This document shows, piece after piece, positions 45,897 to 57,845 of a DNA stretch of 64,000 nucleotides. How positions within the stretch are numbered: the first letter of the stretch is position 1; the number at the start of each line of letters is the position of its first letter. Position numbers and translations under genes: made by a program. The notes under the pieces are model-generated. The model had not been told where the DNA came from, ran no database searches, and was given only the letters and a program-made list of their open reading frames with translations. The DNA is from Topomyia yanbarensis (lineage: Eukaryota > Arthropoda > Insecta > Diptera > Culicidae), in contig NC_080671.1 of assembly GCF_030247195.1 (NCBI RefSeq), positions 103,713,845 to 103,777,844 of the forward strand, in the 5' to 3' direction.

Positions 45897-47505
45897 ATAA
45901 GGGTTCCATTCTTGGAAACATATATTTTCAGAGGCATAGAGTCGGGTATGGTTTTGGTTTTTAGTGTCACACAACCTGTTTAGCTTACTATAAAATACCA
46001 ATGCTATCGAAATCTTCTCTTCATTCGTACGCAGAGTAGCACATCCCCATTGCTTCACCGTAAGCTGTTCCCAAATGCGTGATTGGTATTATATGTAATT
46101 CAAATATTCTGACATGGGCTTCGAAGCTCTTGGAGGGGGACGTCTCACCGCTGCTTCGAAGCACTTGTAACTTTTCCTTTTGTCGAAAAGTTATGTCTTT
46201 ACGAATAAATTCTATGAAACCAAATAAAAAACGTCAAAGAAAGACATAAAAATACAAATGCAAAAGGACAAAACCGAATCGAAATCAATTCAACAGGAAA
46301 ACGTATCGAACAACATTTCACCGAGTCTGAATACCTATGTTTCCATACATTCGATTTCCTGAACAGGCTCAGACAGGTGGGCTGAAAGGGTAGCCTGCTG
46401 CGCTGGGTAGGTAGATAGGTTGCTACCAATTTGATTGAACATATCATAGCATGTCATTTCGCGTCGGTGCTACCCTGTTGCTGCGATTGGAGAGGAGTGC
46501 AATCCCCAAGTTGGTCGACGTATTGATCATTTACCCGGGCGCACATACCGGTACCTAGATTGGATTGGTTGAAGGGAATTCAATTTTCATCGCACATTTT
46601 CGAGGCGGATCAATTTCGAAGCAGCCTCGCCCCACTCCATTCAAAAGTTGCCGACCGAAGAAGGGAGGTAAAATACTGTTCGGATCTAGTTTTTCCTAGC
46701 ATAAGAATTGAAAAGCAATTTCGCCCTGAATTGCCTAGTAAAGAAACGGCACAGCCAGCGCCTTCGAAGTAATACCGACAGTTTCGAATTAGAGTTTGTA
46801 ATCTTTTCTTCCAACCGTTGTCGTTGGATATGTCGAGTGCTGCGTTCGTTAATGAATTTGTAGCGTGATTGAAATTAACATTTCTAAGCTGCAGTAAGTG
46901 ACTGATTCATCAGTATAAATTTCAATTATCGTCTGAATAGGGTAAATCTTGTCTATACTGTTGTAATGGTATTACGTATGTTGTAATTTGATTGAAGCGT
47001 GAACAGTTCGATTCTACCCACCAAGTCTAGCCCTAACTCCGTCTGTCAATTGAGACATTATCTAACCTACTCAAATTTCGACAGCTGCCAATTAAGGCTC
47101 CATTTCGCGTTAGCGAACCAAATAATCGAGTATGTATTTCTCCACATTCCAGTCGGCTTTTTAACACAATGAAGATGTCAATCGAAAATGTCGAACGGAG
47201 CAGACAGAGCGAATGGAACGCAAGTACTTTACCTACGTATGTCGGCCTGGCTTCGGTTATATTCATTTGAACCACCACCAACAGTCGGAATGTTTTTGAA
47301 AGGTACCAGGTTGTGTAACGTGAACTCGAGGGCAAGTAAATATGCATGTTCGAGTTAAGAAGGAAAATGTGGGTAATAATTGAGATAAGTATGTAACAAC
47401 AAAATTTCAGCTTGTTTCTATTTGATTCGTTGAAAGGTTGGATTAGACAATAACAGTGTTCACTGTTCAGCGTGAAAGAAGCAATACATTAAAATCATTC
47501 CCTGA
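45897..47505. other. Unassigned sequence, possibly host
   Basis: No match to other parts of the window was noticed. Several short frames exist on both strands without recognisable domains. Candidate unique DNA. Confidence 0.3.
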
Positions 47506-48600
47506 AAAACCGGTTTTAATACACCTAGCGGTGCAATTGTGCCTTTCTCATTTATCCATACTACACGGAAAAAAATTGTTCCCAAAATCGTGAATAAAGT
47601 AACATGAATCCTGGAACAATCACGTTTTGCCTTTCTCATGTGGAAAGGTTATGCAATCGGTCGGAATTTCGGCTTTTGAACGGAGACCCGCAGGGCCGAA
47701 TCTCTTATACCATTCGACTCAGTTCGTCGAGATCGAAAAAAGTCTGTATGGGTGTGTGTATCTGTGTATGTATGTATGTATGTATGTGTGTATGTGTCAA
47801 ACAATCTCACCTATTTTTCTCAGAGATGGCTTAACCCATTTGCACAAACTTAGTTTCGTATGAACGATATAACGCTCCCATAAGCTGCTATTGAATTTAG
47901 TTGATCCGACTTCCGGTTCCGGAGTTACGGATTGAAGAGTACGGTCACATAGCAAATTCCCTTATAAACTGGTAACACCATAATGTCCGAACGATACATA
48001 TTCCAATAACTAAAGTAGCTTTGACCACATTGGCTGCCTAAGACGGTTCTTGAGATCCAGCGAACTCTTAACCGATTTTTACAAACTTAATTTCAAATAA
48101 AAGATATAATACTTCCATTGACTGCTATTGAACTTTATTAATTTATTCTGGTTCCAGAGTTACAGGGAGGTTGTAACGGTCACTTGGGAATTTCTCATAT
48201 AAACCGGTACAATTACCTCATAGGTCAAAAGTCTATTGATATGAACTTCAAATTAACTTCGCTGACCTAGATCACTGATGGTAAATCAAAGATTCTTGGA
48301 ATCAATTGTCCACTGTCGATAATTTCGGAAGTGCCTGGTTCTGAACATATTCCACAACTAAACCCATTTCGGTGATGGTGAAGTCTCAAATGGAAGGGAT
48401 AATATGAAGTTGGCTTTTGCACCATGCATCCACCCGTCCCCATTCACAACACTCTCACCCCCCACCCCATCCCAGACCAACCTCACACCCACACTCCCTT
48501 CACCCACCCATGTAACAAAATATGTTAGGTTTTTCCCAACGCATCTTCTCCTCCCAATAATTATCCCCTACCCCTACCTCCCACCACCCCGCTAAAGCGT
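47506..48600 (+). repeat. Microsatellite-bearing dispersed repeat, copy A
   Basis: Contains CACCTAGCGGTGCAATTGTG and CCTTTCTCAT near its left edge, then TTATACCATTCGACTCAGTT, a (TGTA)n/(TG)n microsatellite at about 47757-47800, and body phrases such as ACTTCCGGTTCCGGAGTTAC. Inverse copies or pieces are at 49665-49735, 52910-52960, 53430-54130 and 59560-60135. A C-rich block lies at 48420-48600. Non-coding; the class (SINE-like or MITE) is unresolved. Confidence 0.65.
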
Positions 48601-48779
48601 AACTCCGGAAATATATGTCAAAATATGCTAACATGAAGATAACATTGAACTCACGCTGATTTAGCCAATTAAATATTTTATTTTTGTTTGTTTCAAGTGT
48701 GTCAGCATCGAAATGTTGCTCAACAGGTTCGTGGCATCCTAGGTCCATCCCTTCAGTTGGGCCAATAAAACAAATAACG

Positions 48780-49392
48780 CTCATATCCACTACACAACAT
48801 GCTCCATGGCGACAGGACCGTGAACTGTGGTGATAAGGAAGAATTCACTTTGTTCTAGCACCTGAACCGTATACTGAAAATTAAAATTCACGGTCCTCGC
48901 GGTCATCCAAAAGCACAAGCGAATATGTTGTCAGACACGGTTATAAAATCGAATTTATACATACAAACGGCCACGCGACATATAAACGCTCACACGATCA
49001 AGCACGTTAACTTAAAAACGCCCGAGGCTTTCGCGATGATACACAAAGGCGAACATACAATCGCGACTATCCACGCACAATTACGCCCAAGACAAAAACA
49101 CAAACATAAAAACTCCCTCAAAATTTGGTGAACGCTGTAACACTTATAATCTGACTGTCGCGAGCTCAAGCGCGCGCAAATAAACGCTCATTCCCGCGCG
49201 ATAGTAAAGTTCCTACGCCCGCACGTCTGAACCGTACACACAATATCACAATCAGAATCACGGCTCGGCGCAATTGGTCTTAAGCAGCGTTTTAGTGAGT
49301 GACATTTCCCATCTCGTCATTCAGACGGGGAGCCCTTCCTAGATCCTAGCTCTACAGCTCCAGTAGGACAACGCTCGAAAAAAATTCAAATT
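48780..49392 (-). repeat. CpG-rich repeat, reverse-strand copy
   Basis: Reverse complement of the family at 31145-32335. Shared phrases on the minus strand are TTGTCCTACTGGAGCTGTAG, GAAGGGCTCCCCGTC, GTGCGGGCGTAGG and TAGTGGATATGAGCG. It contains about one unit. Rich in CGCG and GCGC. Confidence 0.75.
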
Positions 49393-49434
49393 ATCTTGAA
49401 AATTATGACATTTTGGAAGATATATACTCCAAAA

Positions 49435-49641
49435 CAGTGGTTCTCAACCTTGTTCATACCACGGAGCCTTTAGAAATCATACTGGGTTGCCGCGGACCCC
49501 CACTGATAAACATCGATTATGTATGCTATCAAAATATTTTTTTTTTCAGTTTGCTAGGAAGCGAGACCTGAAAATTCAATGTGCGTTCAGAAAATATATT
49601 TTTCTTCGCGGACCCCCAGCGACTCCGGTCGAGAATCACTG
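49435..49641. mobile_element. 207-bp hAT (Charlie-type ends) MITE, perfect 8-bp duplication
   Basis: Starts CAGTGGTTCTCAACCTTGTT and ends GGTCGAGAATCACTG. The terminus CAGTGGTTCTCAACC is well known from hAT-Charlie-like elements. Perfect CTCCAAAA duplication at 49427-49434 and 49642-49649. The interior keeps GCGGACCCCC near both ends. Confidence 0.9.
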
Positions 49642-49664
49642 CTCCAAAATGTTATGTTGAACGT

Positions 49665-49735
49665 ATATGATGATTGATAAATGAGAAAAGGCACAATTGC
49701 ATCACTAGGTGGATTAAAACAGGTTTTTACATTAT
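49665..49735 (-). repeat. End fragment of the microsatellite-bearing repeat
   Basis: The reverse complement carries CCACCTAGTGATGCAATTGT and GCCTTTCTCATTTATC, matching the left edge of the copy at 47506. Confidence 0.6.
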
Positions 49736-49879
49736 GAAAACAGGGCCATGAACAAAAATTCTGTGTTTTATAATTATGTTCAATCTCCCTTCAGTAACGC
49801 CCGCATAACGCTTATTTTAGTGGAACTATTTGTTTTATTTTGTGAACTTCAGTCACGGTTTCCGCCAAGTCATTTCTGA

Positions 49880-51290
49880 TGCGATTTTCAATACGCGAAC
49901 TAGTTCATAACTTTATGAACATGATTCATAAAACCAAAGGTCGACTCATGATGATTTTCATAGATATAGAAGCATTAGTTCACAAAATCAAAATATTCTG
50001 GATATGTTCTCGTGAACTATTTCACGAAATTCAAAATTGTGTTTATGAATCCATTTAATTCTCGTGAACTAATTCATGATTTCTAATATATTCACAAGTT
50101 CCCAAAATCATTAAATATTATTGATGTATTCGTGAACTGGTTCATGATTCCTAATATACGTCACGATCTAACATCCGTACTCGTGAAATAGTTCACGAAA
50201 TCGTGAAATATAATTCATGTATTCGTGAACTGGTTCATGATACCTAGTATAAGTCACAACTCGCGTTAATTTTTGTGAAATAGTTCACGAAATCATAAAA
50301 TAATATTCATGTATTCGTGAACTGGTTCATGATACCTAGTACATGATTTACAATCTATTTTGCGGGCTGGTGATATTTAGAAGATATCGCCAATCATTCA
50401 CAATTTCATGCAACATGATAATGAAATTTTCTCATGAACTCTTCTACAAAATTTGGAGAATTATTCATGGAATCATTTTTATTCTTTGCATTGTTTTATG
50501 AAATTCCCAGCTGCTAGCGACCATAGTAATAGACACGAGCATTAGATTAAAAAAAACTTTTAGAACCTCGAACATCGTTATTCGTTTGGTAAGGTTCATG
50601 GTGATGTCTGGATAGAAAACGAAAACAGCGCTGAGAATCCCAAATAGTGTGCGTGATATAATTCACAGAACAACGTTAATCCGAAAAAAATCGATAGTAA
50701 CCAAAAAGTAACAGATCACAACTAAGCGAAAAGAATTTACGAATACCACGGTAAAACTGCTGATATCATGAGCATTGGTTATATTACTCTTCGTGTCAAA
50801 TTTGGAAGTCAGTTTGAAAATAAAATATTATTGTAACATGAACAGAAATTACGAAAATTATGACTAAGATCCTGAAATTATGAACATGAATTACTCTATT
50901 TATGAATAAAATATTACGATAACATGAACAGCAGTTACAAAAATCATGAACATGAATCATTCTATTCATAACTAAAATATCACGATAACGCGAAAATAAA
51001 TTACAAAAATCGCGAATAAGCACATGAAATCATGAACATCATTTGACTGTCGGCTGTAAAATAAAACAAAACTAAACATGTCCAGGGAACAACAACAATA
51101 CTCTAACCAAACATTCTAATGTAACGCCATGTATATATTCGTAGCGAACTAGTTTTTTTTAAAACACAAATAGTTTCATGAATTCGAGGTTTATTATTCA
51201 TAATTGCACGAACTTGGTCATGGTTTTCGTAAAATGTTCAGTTCACGAAATCGTGACATTTTGTTCATAAATTTATGACTGGTTTTGTCG
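49880..51290. repeat. Degenerate palindromic TTCGTGAAC array, partly 92-bp periodic
   Basis: Built from variants of TTCGTGAACTAGTTCACGAA, a perfect palindrome. In 50128-50340 the phrase ATTCGTGAACTGGTTCATGA recurs at 50128, 50221 and 50313, a period of 92-93 bp. The 50800-51050 part uses a related ATGAACA/AAATTACGA unit. No gene: open frames such as the minus frame at 50796-51023 are by-products. Confidence 0.75.
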
Positions 51291-51367
51291 TGTGCGATTC
51301 CATGGGTGGTTATGTTCAATATAATGGTGGAAATGTCCATTACATATTCAGTACAATTTGCACATTA

Positions 51368-52583
51368 GGGCATTGCAACAAAATTTTTTTTGAGTACTCA
51401 AAGCCCCCCCCCCCTCTTATATTGTGACAAATTCCAAAGTAAGCTCAGATGCCAAATTTGCATTATTTGGACAGTTCTAGACTCCCCCCCACCTCGCTTA
51501 AAATTTTTGAAATTGGTGCTATGGGAAAATATGGAGGAAAAATATATTAAATGCTATAACTCTTAAAGTAGAAATCAGATAAATAAAATTTATACCTCTT
51601 TTAAAGAAAATAACCTTAGTATTTGAATGGAGATATTTATGTTTCTATAAAAATACGGGAAAGTGTGATACTGGGTCATTTTGGCCCCAAAAGCCCCTAT
51701 TTTCAATAATTTTTCTGCTCCGTGATGCAAATCATACATATTTTGCAGTTTTTCTAATGTGGAAAAATCTCAGAAATCGAACGGAATCTTTTTGACTTTT
51801 GTCCGAATACGAGAAGTTGAGGTTATAGGGCCTTTTGTGATTCATATTAAATTTTACCATTTTCTCGTGCATATATCTCTATTATTCTTCTCTCATTTTT
51901 TTTGTATTCTGCATTTTAATAAATTGTACCTTGTTGAACGTAGAAAATCCTTAGGAACAAAATAAAAATAGATTCGTTACCGGTAAAATTCAGAAACATC
52001 AAATTATCTGAAATATAGTCTCGAATTCACATTTTTATCATAAAATCGCACATATTAGTTCCATTTAACAACAAAATTCTCATTTAATTTACTACTTTTA
52101 GCGTAAAATACCGTTTAAAAATAGTTTCATTCCTGAAAAAATATGGGAAGTTGAGGTATAAGGACATTTAATGAAAAAAATGTGATTTGTAGAATTAATG
52201 TAAATTAATGTAATTTGATGTTTCTGAATATTACCGCTAACGAATCTATTTTCGTTGTATTCCTAAGAATTTTCCATGTTCAACAAGTTATATTTAATGA
52301 AAACTGATTGAAGAATAATATAGATATATGCACGAGAAAATGATAAAAGTCAAAAAGATTCCGTTCGATTTCTGAGATTTTTTCACATTAGAAAAACTGC
52401 AAAATAATATATTTTTTCCTCCATATTTTCCCCTAGTACCAATTTCAAAAATTTCAAGCGAAATGGGCGGGAGTCTAGAATTGTCCAAATGATGTGAAAT
52501 TTGGCATCTGAGCTTACTTTGGCACTTGTCACAATATGAGAGGGGGGGGGGCTTTGATAATTAAAAAAAAATATGTAATGCCC
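51368..52583. mobile_element. 1.2-kb foldback element with TA duplication
   Basis: Two inverted arms meet near 52140. They share AATCTCAGAAATCGAACGGA, TTTTCTCGTGCATATATCT, AACATCAAATTA and GCTCAGATGCCAAATTT. It starts GGGCATTGCA and ends TAATGCCC with TA on each side (51366-51367, 52584-52585). C/G homopolymer tracts occur near each end (C13 at about 51403; G9 near 52543). A partial relative lies at 53140-53300. Confidence 0.75.
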
Positions 52584-52649
52584 TATTGCACATACATACA
52601 ATGGATCGACATCCAAGAACTTGAGAAGCTATGTGTCGTAGCTGAAACA

Positions 52650-52720
52650 CTTGAACCCAGCAGCGGATCCAGGAGGCGGCTTCGGGGGGTCCGGACCCCG
52701 CCAAAAAGTTTCAACTTGTT
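52650..52720 (+). repeat. GC-rich remnant resembling a transposon end
   Basis: GCAGCGGATCCAGGAGGCGG followed by GGGGGTCCGGACCCCGCC is a GC-rich island in AT-rich DNA, with a CCGG-centred palindrome. It may be the end of an otherwise unrecognisable DNA transposon. No partner end was found. Confidence 0.3.
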
Positions 52721-53139
52721 AACAAATTTTAAATTAGTTTCAATTTTAAAGTAGTTTCCAAACTCAAAATCAAACCAAGTTTTTTTACTGGTTTTACAAA
52801 CCTACTAGGGAACTTTATTTAGGGGTGGGGGGGGGGGGTGGTAATTGATGAGAGAAGGTGGGTTTAGGGAAGGATGGTGTGTGATGGGGGGATAGACCGG
52901 GATTAGGTTGACGATGTTCAGAGTGATTGCATAACCTTTCTATATGAGAAAGGCAAAAAAGTTAGGTGAACTTATAAATATGGGACTTCACTTTTTCACT
53001 TAAACTACGATAACAAACGAACAAAACGCACCAGGGCTTCTAAATTTCGAGAAACCGTTGATTAAGCTTCTTAAGAAAATGGTGCAGTTTGTTTGAATTT
53101 AAAAAAAAGTTATTCTGAAAAATTAGGGTGAACGTATAA

Positions 53140-53300
53140 ATATGGGACACACTGTATTTTCGCATGAAACCAATGTCAAAAACTTCGAGCAAAGTGGGCG
53201 GAGGTCTAAAATGGTCCAAATGATATTAAATTTGGCATCTGAGTTTACTTTGCTATTTGTCACAATAGGAGGCCTTTGAGGTTTCAAAAGAGAGTGTTTT
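53140..53300 (-). repeat. Partial relative of the 51.4-52.6 kb foldback
   Basis: Shares AAAGTGGGCGG, TCTAAAATGGTCCAAATGAT and AAATTTGGCATCTGAGTTTA with the foldback's right arm. Followed by G-rich runs at 53334-53343 and 53380-53389. Confidence 0.55.
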
Positions 53301-53429
53301 TTGCAATGCTCTAATGCGAGTGCGAGGGAGGTCAAGGGGGGGGGGTTGATGAATGGTGGAGGTATTAGGGTAAAAGGGGGGGGGGGGGCGATACTACACC
53401 AAACTGCATATTATACCTTCCATTTGAGA

Positions 53430-54130
53430 CCTGTTTTGATAAAATCGGTTCGGTCATCTCCGAGTAACCGATGCGCAATTGTTAGTCACACACAGACATA
53501 CACACATACGAAGACACACATTCAAGCGGATCGTGATAAGGCCGGGAGCTGAATGACTCACGGAAACATGAGCTGAATGACTCAGGGAATCAGCACCTAA
53601 ACGGCTCACCACAGGGACGAGAACTAAACGGCGACGGAATGGATGGAAACAAGAAGCAGGAGAGGAATCGAGAGTTAAATCAAAGCTCATAGGTCGTGCC
53701 ACTCCATGAACCAAGCGAGGCTCCCAGATAGAGCAGCAGAAAGAGGTACGACGAAAGCGCAACGAACCCCCCCCCCCATAATGTAATACGATGACGTAGT
53801 TCCGTGGGAAAGTAAGGAATGTTTTTAGTGGTTAGGCACGAACGTGAGTCGTGAGTCCCACACAGTGCCAATACACTACAGGTCAGGCTTTTGAAGCTTT
53901 TTTAACCTTACTATAAAAAAACACGTTTTTCGAATTCAACGAAGTGAGTTGAATGGTATAAGAGTGTCGGCCAACAATTTCAAGTAATTTGTAACTCATT
54001 TTATTTTTGCATCATTTATACATATATTGATTACCAGTTTATATGGAAATTTCTCATGTGGCCGTAAACTTCAACCCGTAACATAGGAACCGGAACTCCG
54101 ATTCAAAGGAACCCAATCAGAAGAGCATAA
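53430..54130 (-). repeat. Microsatellite-bearing repeat, copy B, with inserted or foreign middle
   Basis: AAATCGGTTCGGTCATCTCC and an ACACACAGACATACACACAT microsatellite at 53486-53520 match the body of copy C (59915-60013). CGAATTCAACGAAGTGAGTT then GAATGGTATAAGA at 53935-53965 match its head. Between them, 53560-53925 holds unrelated GC-richer sequence with a GAGCTGAATGACTCA direct repeat (at about 53548 and 53571). Confidence 0.5.
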
Positions 54131-54270
54131 CAAAACAATAATACTATTATAACTATGGTTGATATTTATAACAACTGGAGTTATATTCAGATAACGGAAT
54201 GCAAAATCGATTGCGGACAGTTTTCTATACTTTCAATATTATAACATAATCTATTACGAAACGATCAATT

Positions 54271-54525
54271 CTCGAGTACTTTTTCAAATGGACGTAAGTA
54301 ACATTGAGAGCCTCTCTTTGTTTACTTTCTCTTTCGTTTATTACGACGTCATTACAACACTTTGCACTAATTTTCCAGTACATATCGAAAGCCGACGGTT
54401 TTTACTACAATATTATGCAAAGAGTAGAGTAGTAAATGTTGAAATGGCCGAGTAATGAACAGAAGAGAAAGACCTCAAAGAGAATCTCTCATTGTTACTT
54501 ACGTCCATTTGAAAAAGTACTCGAG
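54271..54525 (+). mobile_element. 4-bp-duplication MITE family, copy B
   Basis: 255 bp with core identical in layout to copies A and C (ACGTAAGTAACATTGAGAG, CTCTCTTTGTTTACTTTCTC). Its outer 20 bp have diverged to CTCGAGTACTTTTTCAAATG. Flanked by AATT on both sides (54267-54270, 54526-54529). Confidence 0.8.
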
Positions 54526-54529
54526 AATT

Positions 54530-55300
54530 TATGAATTGATCGTTTGTTACAAGGTCGCTGTCATAAGATGGTTATATCTAATACAGTTCTTTTACAGAAG
54601 ACGTTTCTACTTTTGGAAAAAATATATCTCATTTAGTTTTAACTTTGATAAAATCATATCGAATTTTGTTACAATTTTGTTATCATTAGCCAGCAGGGCT
54701 TGGATTGTGAAGCTTCAAATGAACGAATATAGCGATTTCCCCCTTGCATGAGAGCACTCATTCTCATGCGTAAATGAGAACCTATGCTTGACGCAAACAA
54801 CTAAACGTGAGAAAGCTGAGTACTTGAATGAACTTACCCTCCCGGCGAGAGGAAACTCATGCCTTCCCCAAAACAGATGCATGACGAAATAAACATTCTC
54901 AAAAATGAAAAGTTGCGTCTCTCTTGCATCGAATCTGCGCTGTCCGACGGCACTCTTCATGAATACACTTGCACGTTGAACTGGTATACGTCGAATGCTT
55001 CATTATCGTTAGTTTATAATGAGAATAAGGCATGCTGCTTCACGCCTTACTACACGGGTTGAAGCAAACTTTTTTTTTATCACTTTGACTGGTGAAAATA
55101 CGGGAATGAAAAGCGTTCGTCATATAGGTACTTATCATTTACGTACAAGAGCAGAATTTTTTGCGCGTCCGGGCGGTACACGAAGCGGTAGAAGCATTGG
55201 ACCTTCGGCATTGGTGGCATTAACCGGCGCATAGACAAACCGTTTACGGACTCAGATGCCACATTTAAACATGTCTGCCGCCGAAGACTACATATTAAGA
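54530..55300. other. Unassigned sequence
   Basis: No gene supported. Short frames near 54715-55062 have no recognisable similarity. Confidence 0.3.
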
Positions 55301-55307
55301 AGACTGA

Positions 55308-55597
55308 GGGATGATCCATAAATGACGTAGCATTTTTTGAGTGATTTTTAACACCCCCCTCCCCCATCGTAGCATTTCGTCACAAACCTCTTTATACCCC
55401 CCCTGGTAATTACGTAGCTTGACGGTAACTCTGCTCCCCCTTGTGACGGTAATTTTTTTTAAAAATTCTATTCTATTCCCCTTTAAAAAAGCTACGTAGC
55501 ATAACATGACCCCCTACCCCCCTGTCGTCACACATCATCACAAAATACAAAACTCCCCCCTCCCCCATACAATGCTACGTCATTTATGGATGATCCC
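55308..55597. mobile_element. 290-bp MITE, GGGATGATCCATAAATGACG ends
   Basis: Starts GGGATGATCCATAAATGACG then TAGC, and ends with the inverse. Flanked by TGA on both sides (55305-55307, 55598-55600). C-rich CCCCCCTCCCCC tracts lie just inside each end. A 3-bp duplication suggests the PIF/Harbinger group, which is inference. No coding capacity. Confidence 0.75.
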
Positions 55598-55685
55598 TGA
55601 TATCTCTTTCCTTCCCCCATACAAACGAGAAGCGACAGAGGTTACAGTGCCTCTATTGGAGGAAGGTAAGAAGCTTAATGTAAAA

Positions 55686-55729
55686 GTGTATATGTGTGTG
55701 TGCATCACTATGCACACACACATATACAC
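55686..55729. repeat. Perfect 20-bp-stem hairpin with 4-base loop
   Basis: GTGTATATGTGTGTGTGCAT, loop CACT, then the exact inverse. It could extrude as a cruciform. It is built of TG/CA microsatellite units and is not an obvious terminator. Confidence 0.85.
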
Positions 55730-55964
55730 ATATACGCAAGTGGCGTGGCTGTTTACTGTCTCCAGATTCTGGACAGAGTTGCCAGTCTTCTTGATATGCA
55801 GTCTTCGCTGCCGCTAAGTGCGCTCGTCATCACGCTTTTCGATCCGAAATCTTGCATAGGGTGTTTGTAGAAAATAAAATGAATAAAGGAACCCGGTACC
55901 GGTGCCATTAAGAAAGTGGGGGTGGTTCAGTCCCTCTCGATTTCTCAGAAAATGGTAAGATTTT

Positions 55965-57440
55965 TTGACTGTCGTAGATATTCGTGGAAGCGCTATTCTG
56001 AAACATTTATTTTTACATTCTACAGTTTTTTTAGTAAGGAGATACGTGTTTCATTTTTTTGCTATGCTCAAAACAAAAATTAATGGCAAAATCGTGATAA
56101 ATAAAAGTGAAAAAATAACAAGTGCTATGGAAAGCTCAAGGTTCCTATTTTATGGAATGATTTTTGTTTTGGATGAAAACGCAGATATTTTCAAAACTAC
56201 TACTTTACTACTTTTATGCTAAATGAGCGTACGAAGCTTCAGCGGCTCGCGTCGGCGCACACGATTGTCACGCCACAGCAAAGATAATGCACAATGCCCA
56301 AATCGACAGCAACTTTTTAACATATTCTTTTTGCTTCTTAAGGAGTTTCTCCAATAAAGATATCATAAGTAAACATGATTCCATTACAAAAAAATTAAAA
56401 AATGATCGTCTGAATTGCCAAATCCGAAATGTAGCTGAGGTTTCAAACTAACAGTTAGAACCTTTAACCTATAAACACATCTATCCACTTAAAAGGACGA
56501 TTTGATTAGGTAAGTCCGAATAGCCCCGGGTTCCTCTACGGATCGACGAGATTTTTTTCAAATAATGAATTTATATTAGTTAGAGGAAATATGAAATTCG
56601 TTATATGAATTACTAATACAGTGAAAACCCAATTTTATCAAACCCCAATTTGCTCCCGACTTTGTCAGACTAATGAAAAAGCGTTTGATGGACTTTAGCA
56701 GAAGAACCAAGTCAAATCCGAGGAAATCCTTTTGAGCACTTTTTTTAGCATAAATATACGAAATATGCCAAAACAAAAACATTTTTTTTAAATTTTGCGC
56801 TGGAAAACACCCTTTAGGAAATTCCTACTAAATAATCAGAAAGGATAATGAGACCATGTTTGGGGACTAAAGAAAAAATATTGTAACAATTTTGGGCTAT
56901 TAGAAAGAAAGAAAAAATATGTACTCATAACGTACACCAGGCTGATAAAAACGGGTCTCTGTATACATTCATTGTGTAACATAATCTATTCTAGCATTTA
57001 AACCAAATGCACAAAAAACTATGTAAATTATAGCTAAAATTATGCTTCATATCCACGAAAACACAAATTCATAGGATTCTTTTCAAAAATGTTATTTATT
57101 TTAAAGTTATGAATTATTTTGTACGTTGAGAGAGTTTGTGCATATAAAAAGCTTGAAAGCGCCGTCGGAAGCGGCAGCCTCTCGCAAGCAAACCTGTGAT
57201 GCACTCGTTTGCCCGGATTACTCAAACATAGGGGCTTATATTAGTTTAAGTCCGACGGAGCGGAGCGATGTCAGACAACACTTGACATGAAGCGAGGTGG
57301 CGTAGTCACATTAGGCGTCGCTGTTGTTTATTTATTCCATTACAGCGGAAAATGCAACGAAAAATGTGTCGTAAATATTTTAAAAATTATTATTCTAAGT
57401 TAAAAAGTATCGTTAAAAGATCTTTAAAAATCACCCTTCA
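55965..57440. other. Unassigned AT-rich sequence
   Basis: Contains the repeat related to 3220-3345 at about 56640-56765. No gene supported. The 85-codon frame at 55965-56222 has no recognisable signature. Confidence 0.3.
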
Positions 57441-57454
57441 TTGAATGTTTCCAG

Positions 57455-57840
57455 TTCGGTATAGTGACCCATTCGGCCTAAAGACACATTCGGCCAAATG
57501 AATCGTTCGGCCAAATGGCTTTGGGAGGGAAGGGGGTACAACAAGTTGTAACATGTTGTGACATAAGGGGTAGAGGGAGTTGGCTAGATCGTTACGTAAC
57601 ATGTTTTCATCGAAGAAAAAAATTCTCGGAATTTGTTGCATTATTGGGGGAAGGGGGAATGGAGAAATTTGTGACAATTTGTTACATGGGGGAGGGGGAG
57701 TCAATTCTGGGCAATTTTTGCGTTACGTAATTTATGAATGGTCCCTTTCGGCCTAGTGACCACTTCGACCTAATGGCAGTCGGCCTAACGGCATTCGGCC
57801 GAACGACTTTCGGCCTACCGGCTTTCGGCCCAACGACCCA
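57455..57840. repeat. TTCGGCC minisatellite split by a MITE end
   Basis: Irregular TTCGGCCTAA/TTCGGCCAAA units lie at 57471-57520 and again at 57746-57830, spaced about 14-16 bp. Between them, 57525-57745 ends with CGTTACGTAATTTATGAATG and GTCCC, the inverse of a common MITE terminus. A matching left terminus was not found, so it is a truncated copy. Confidence 0.6.
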
Positions 57841-57845
57841 GCACC

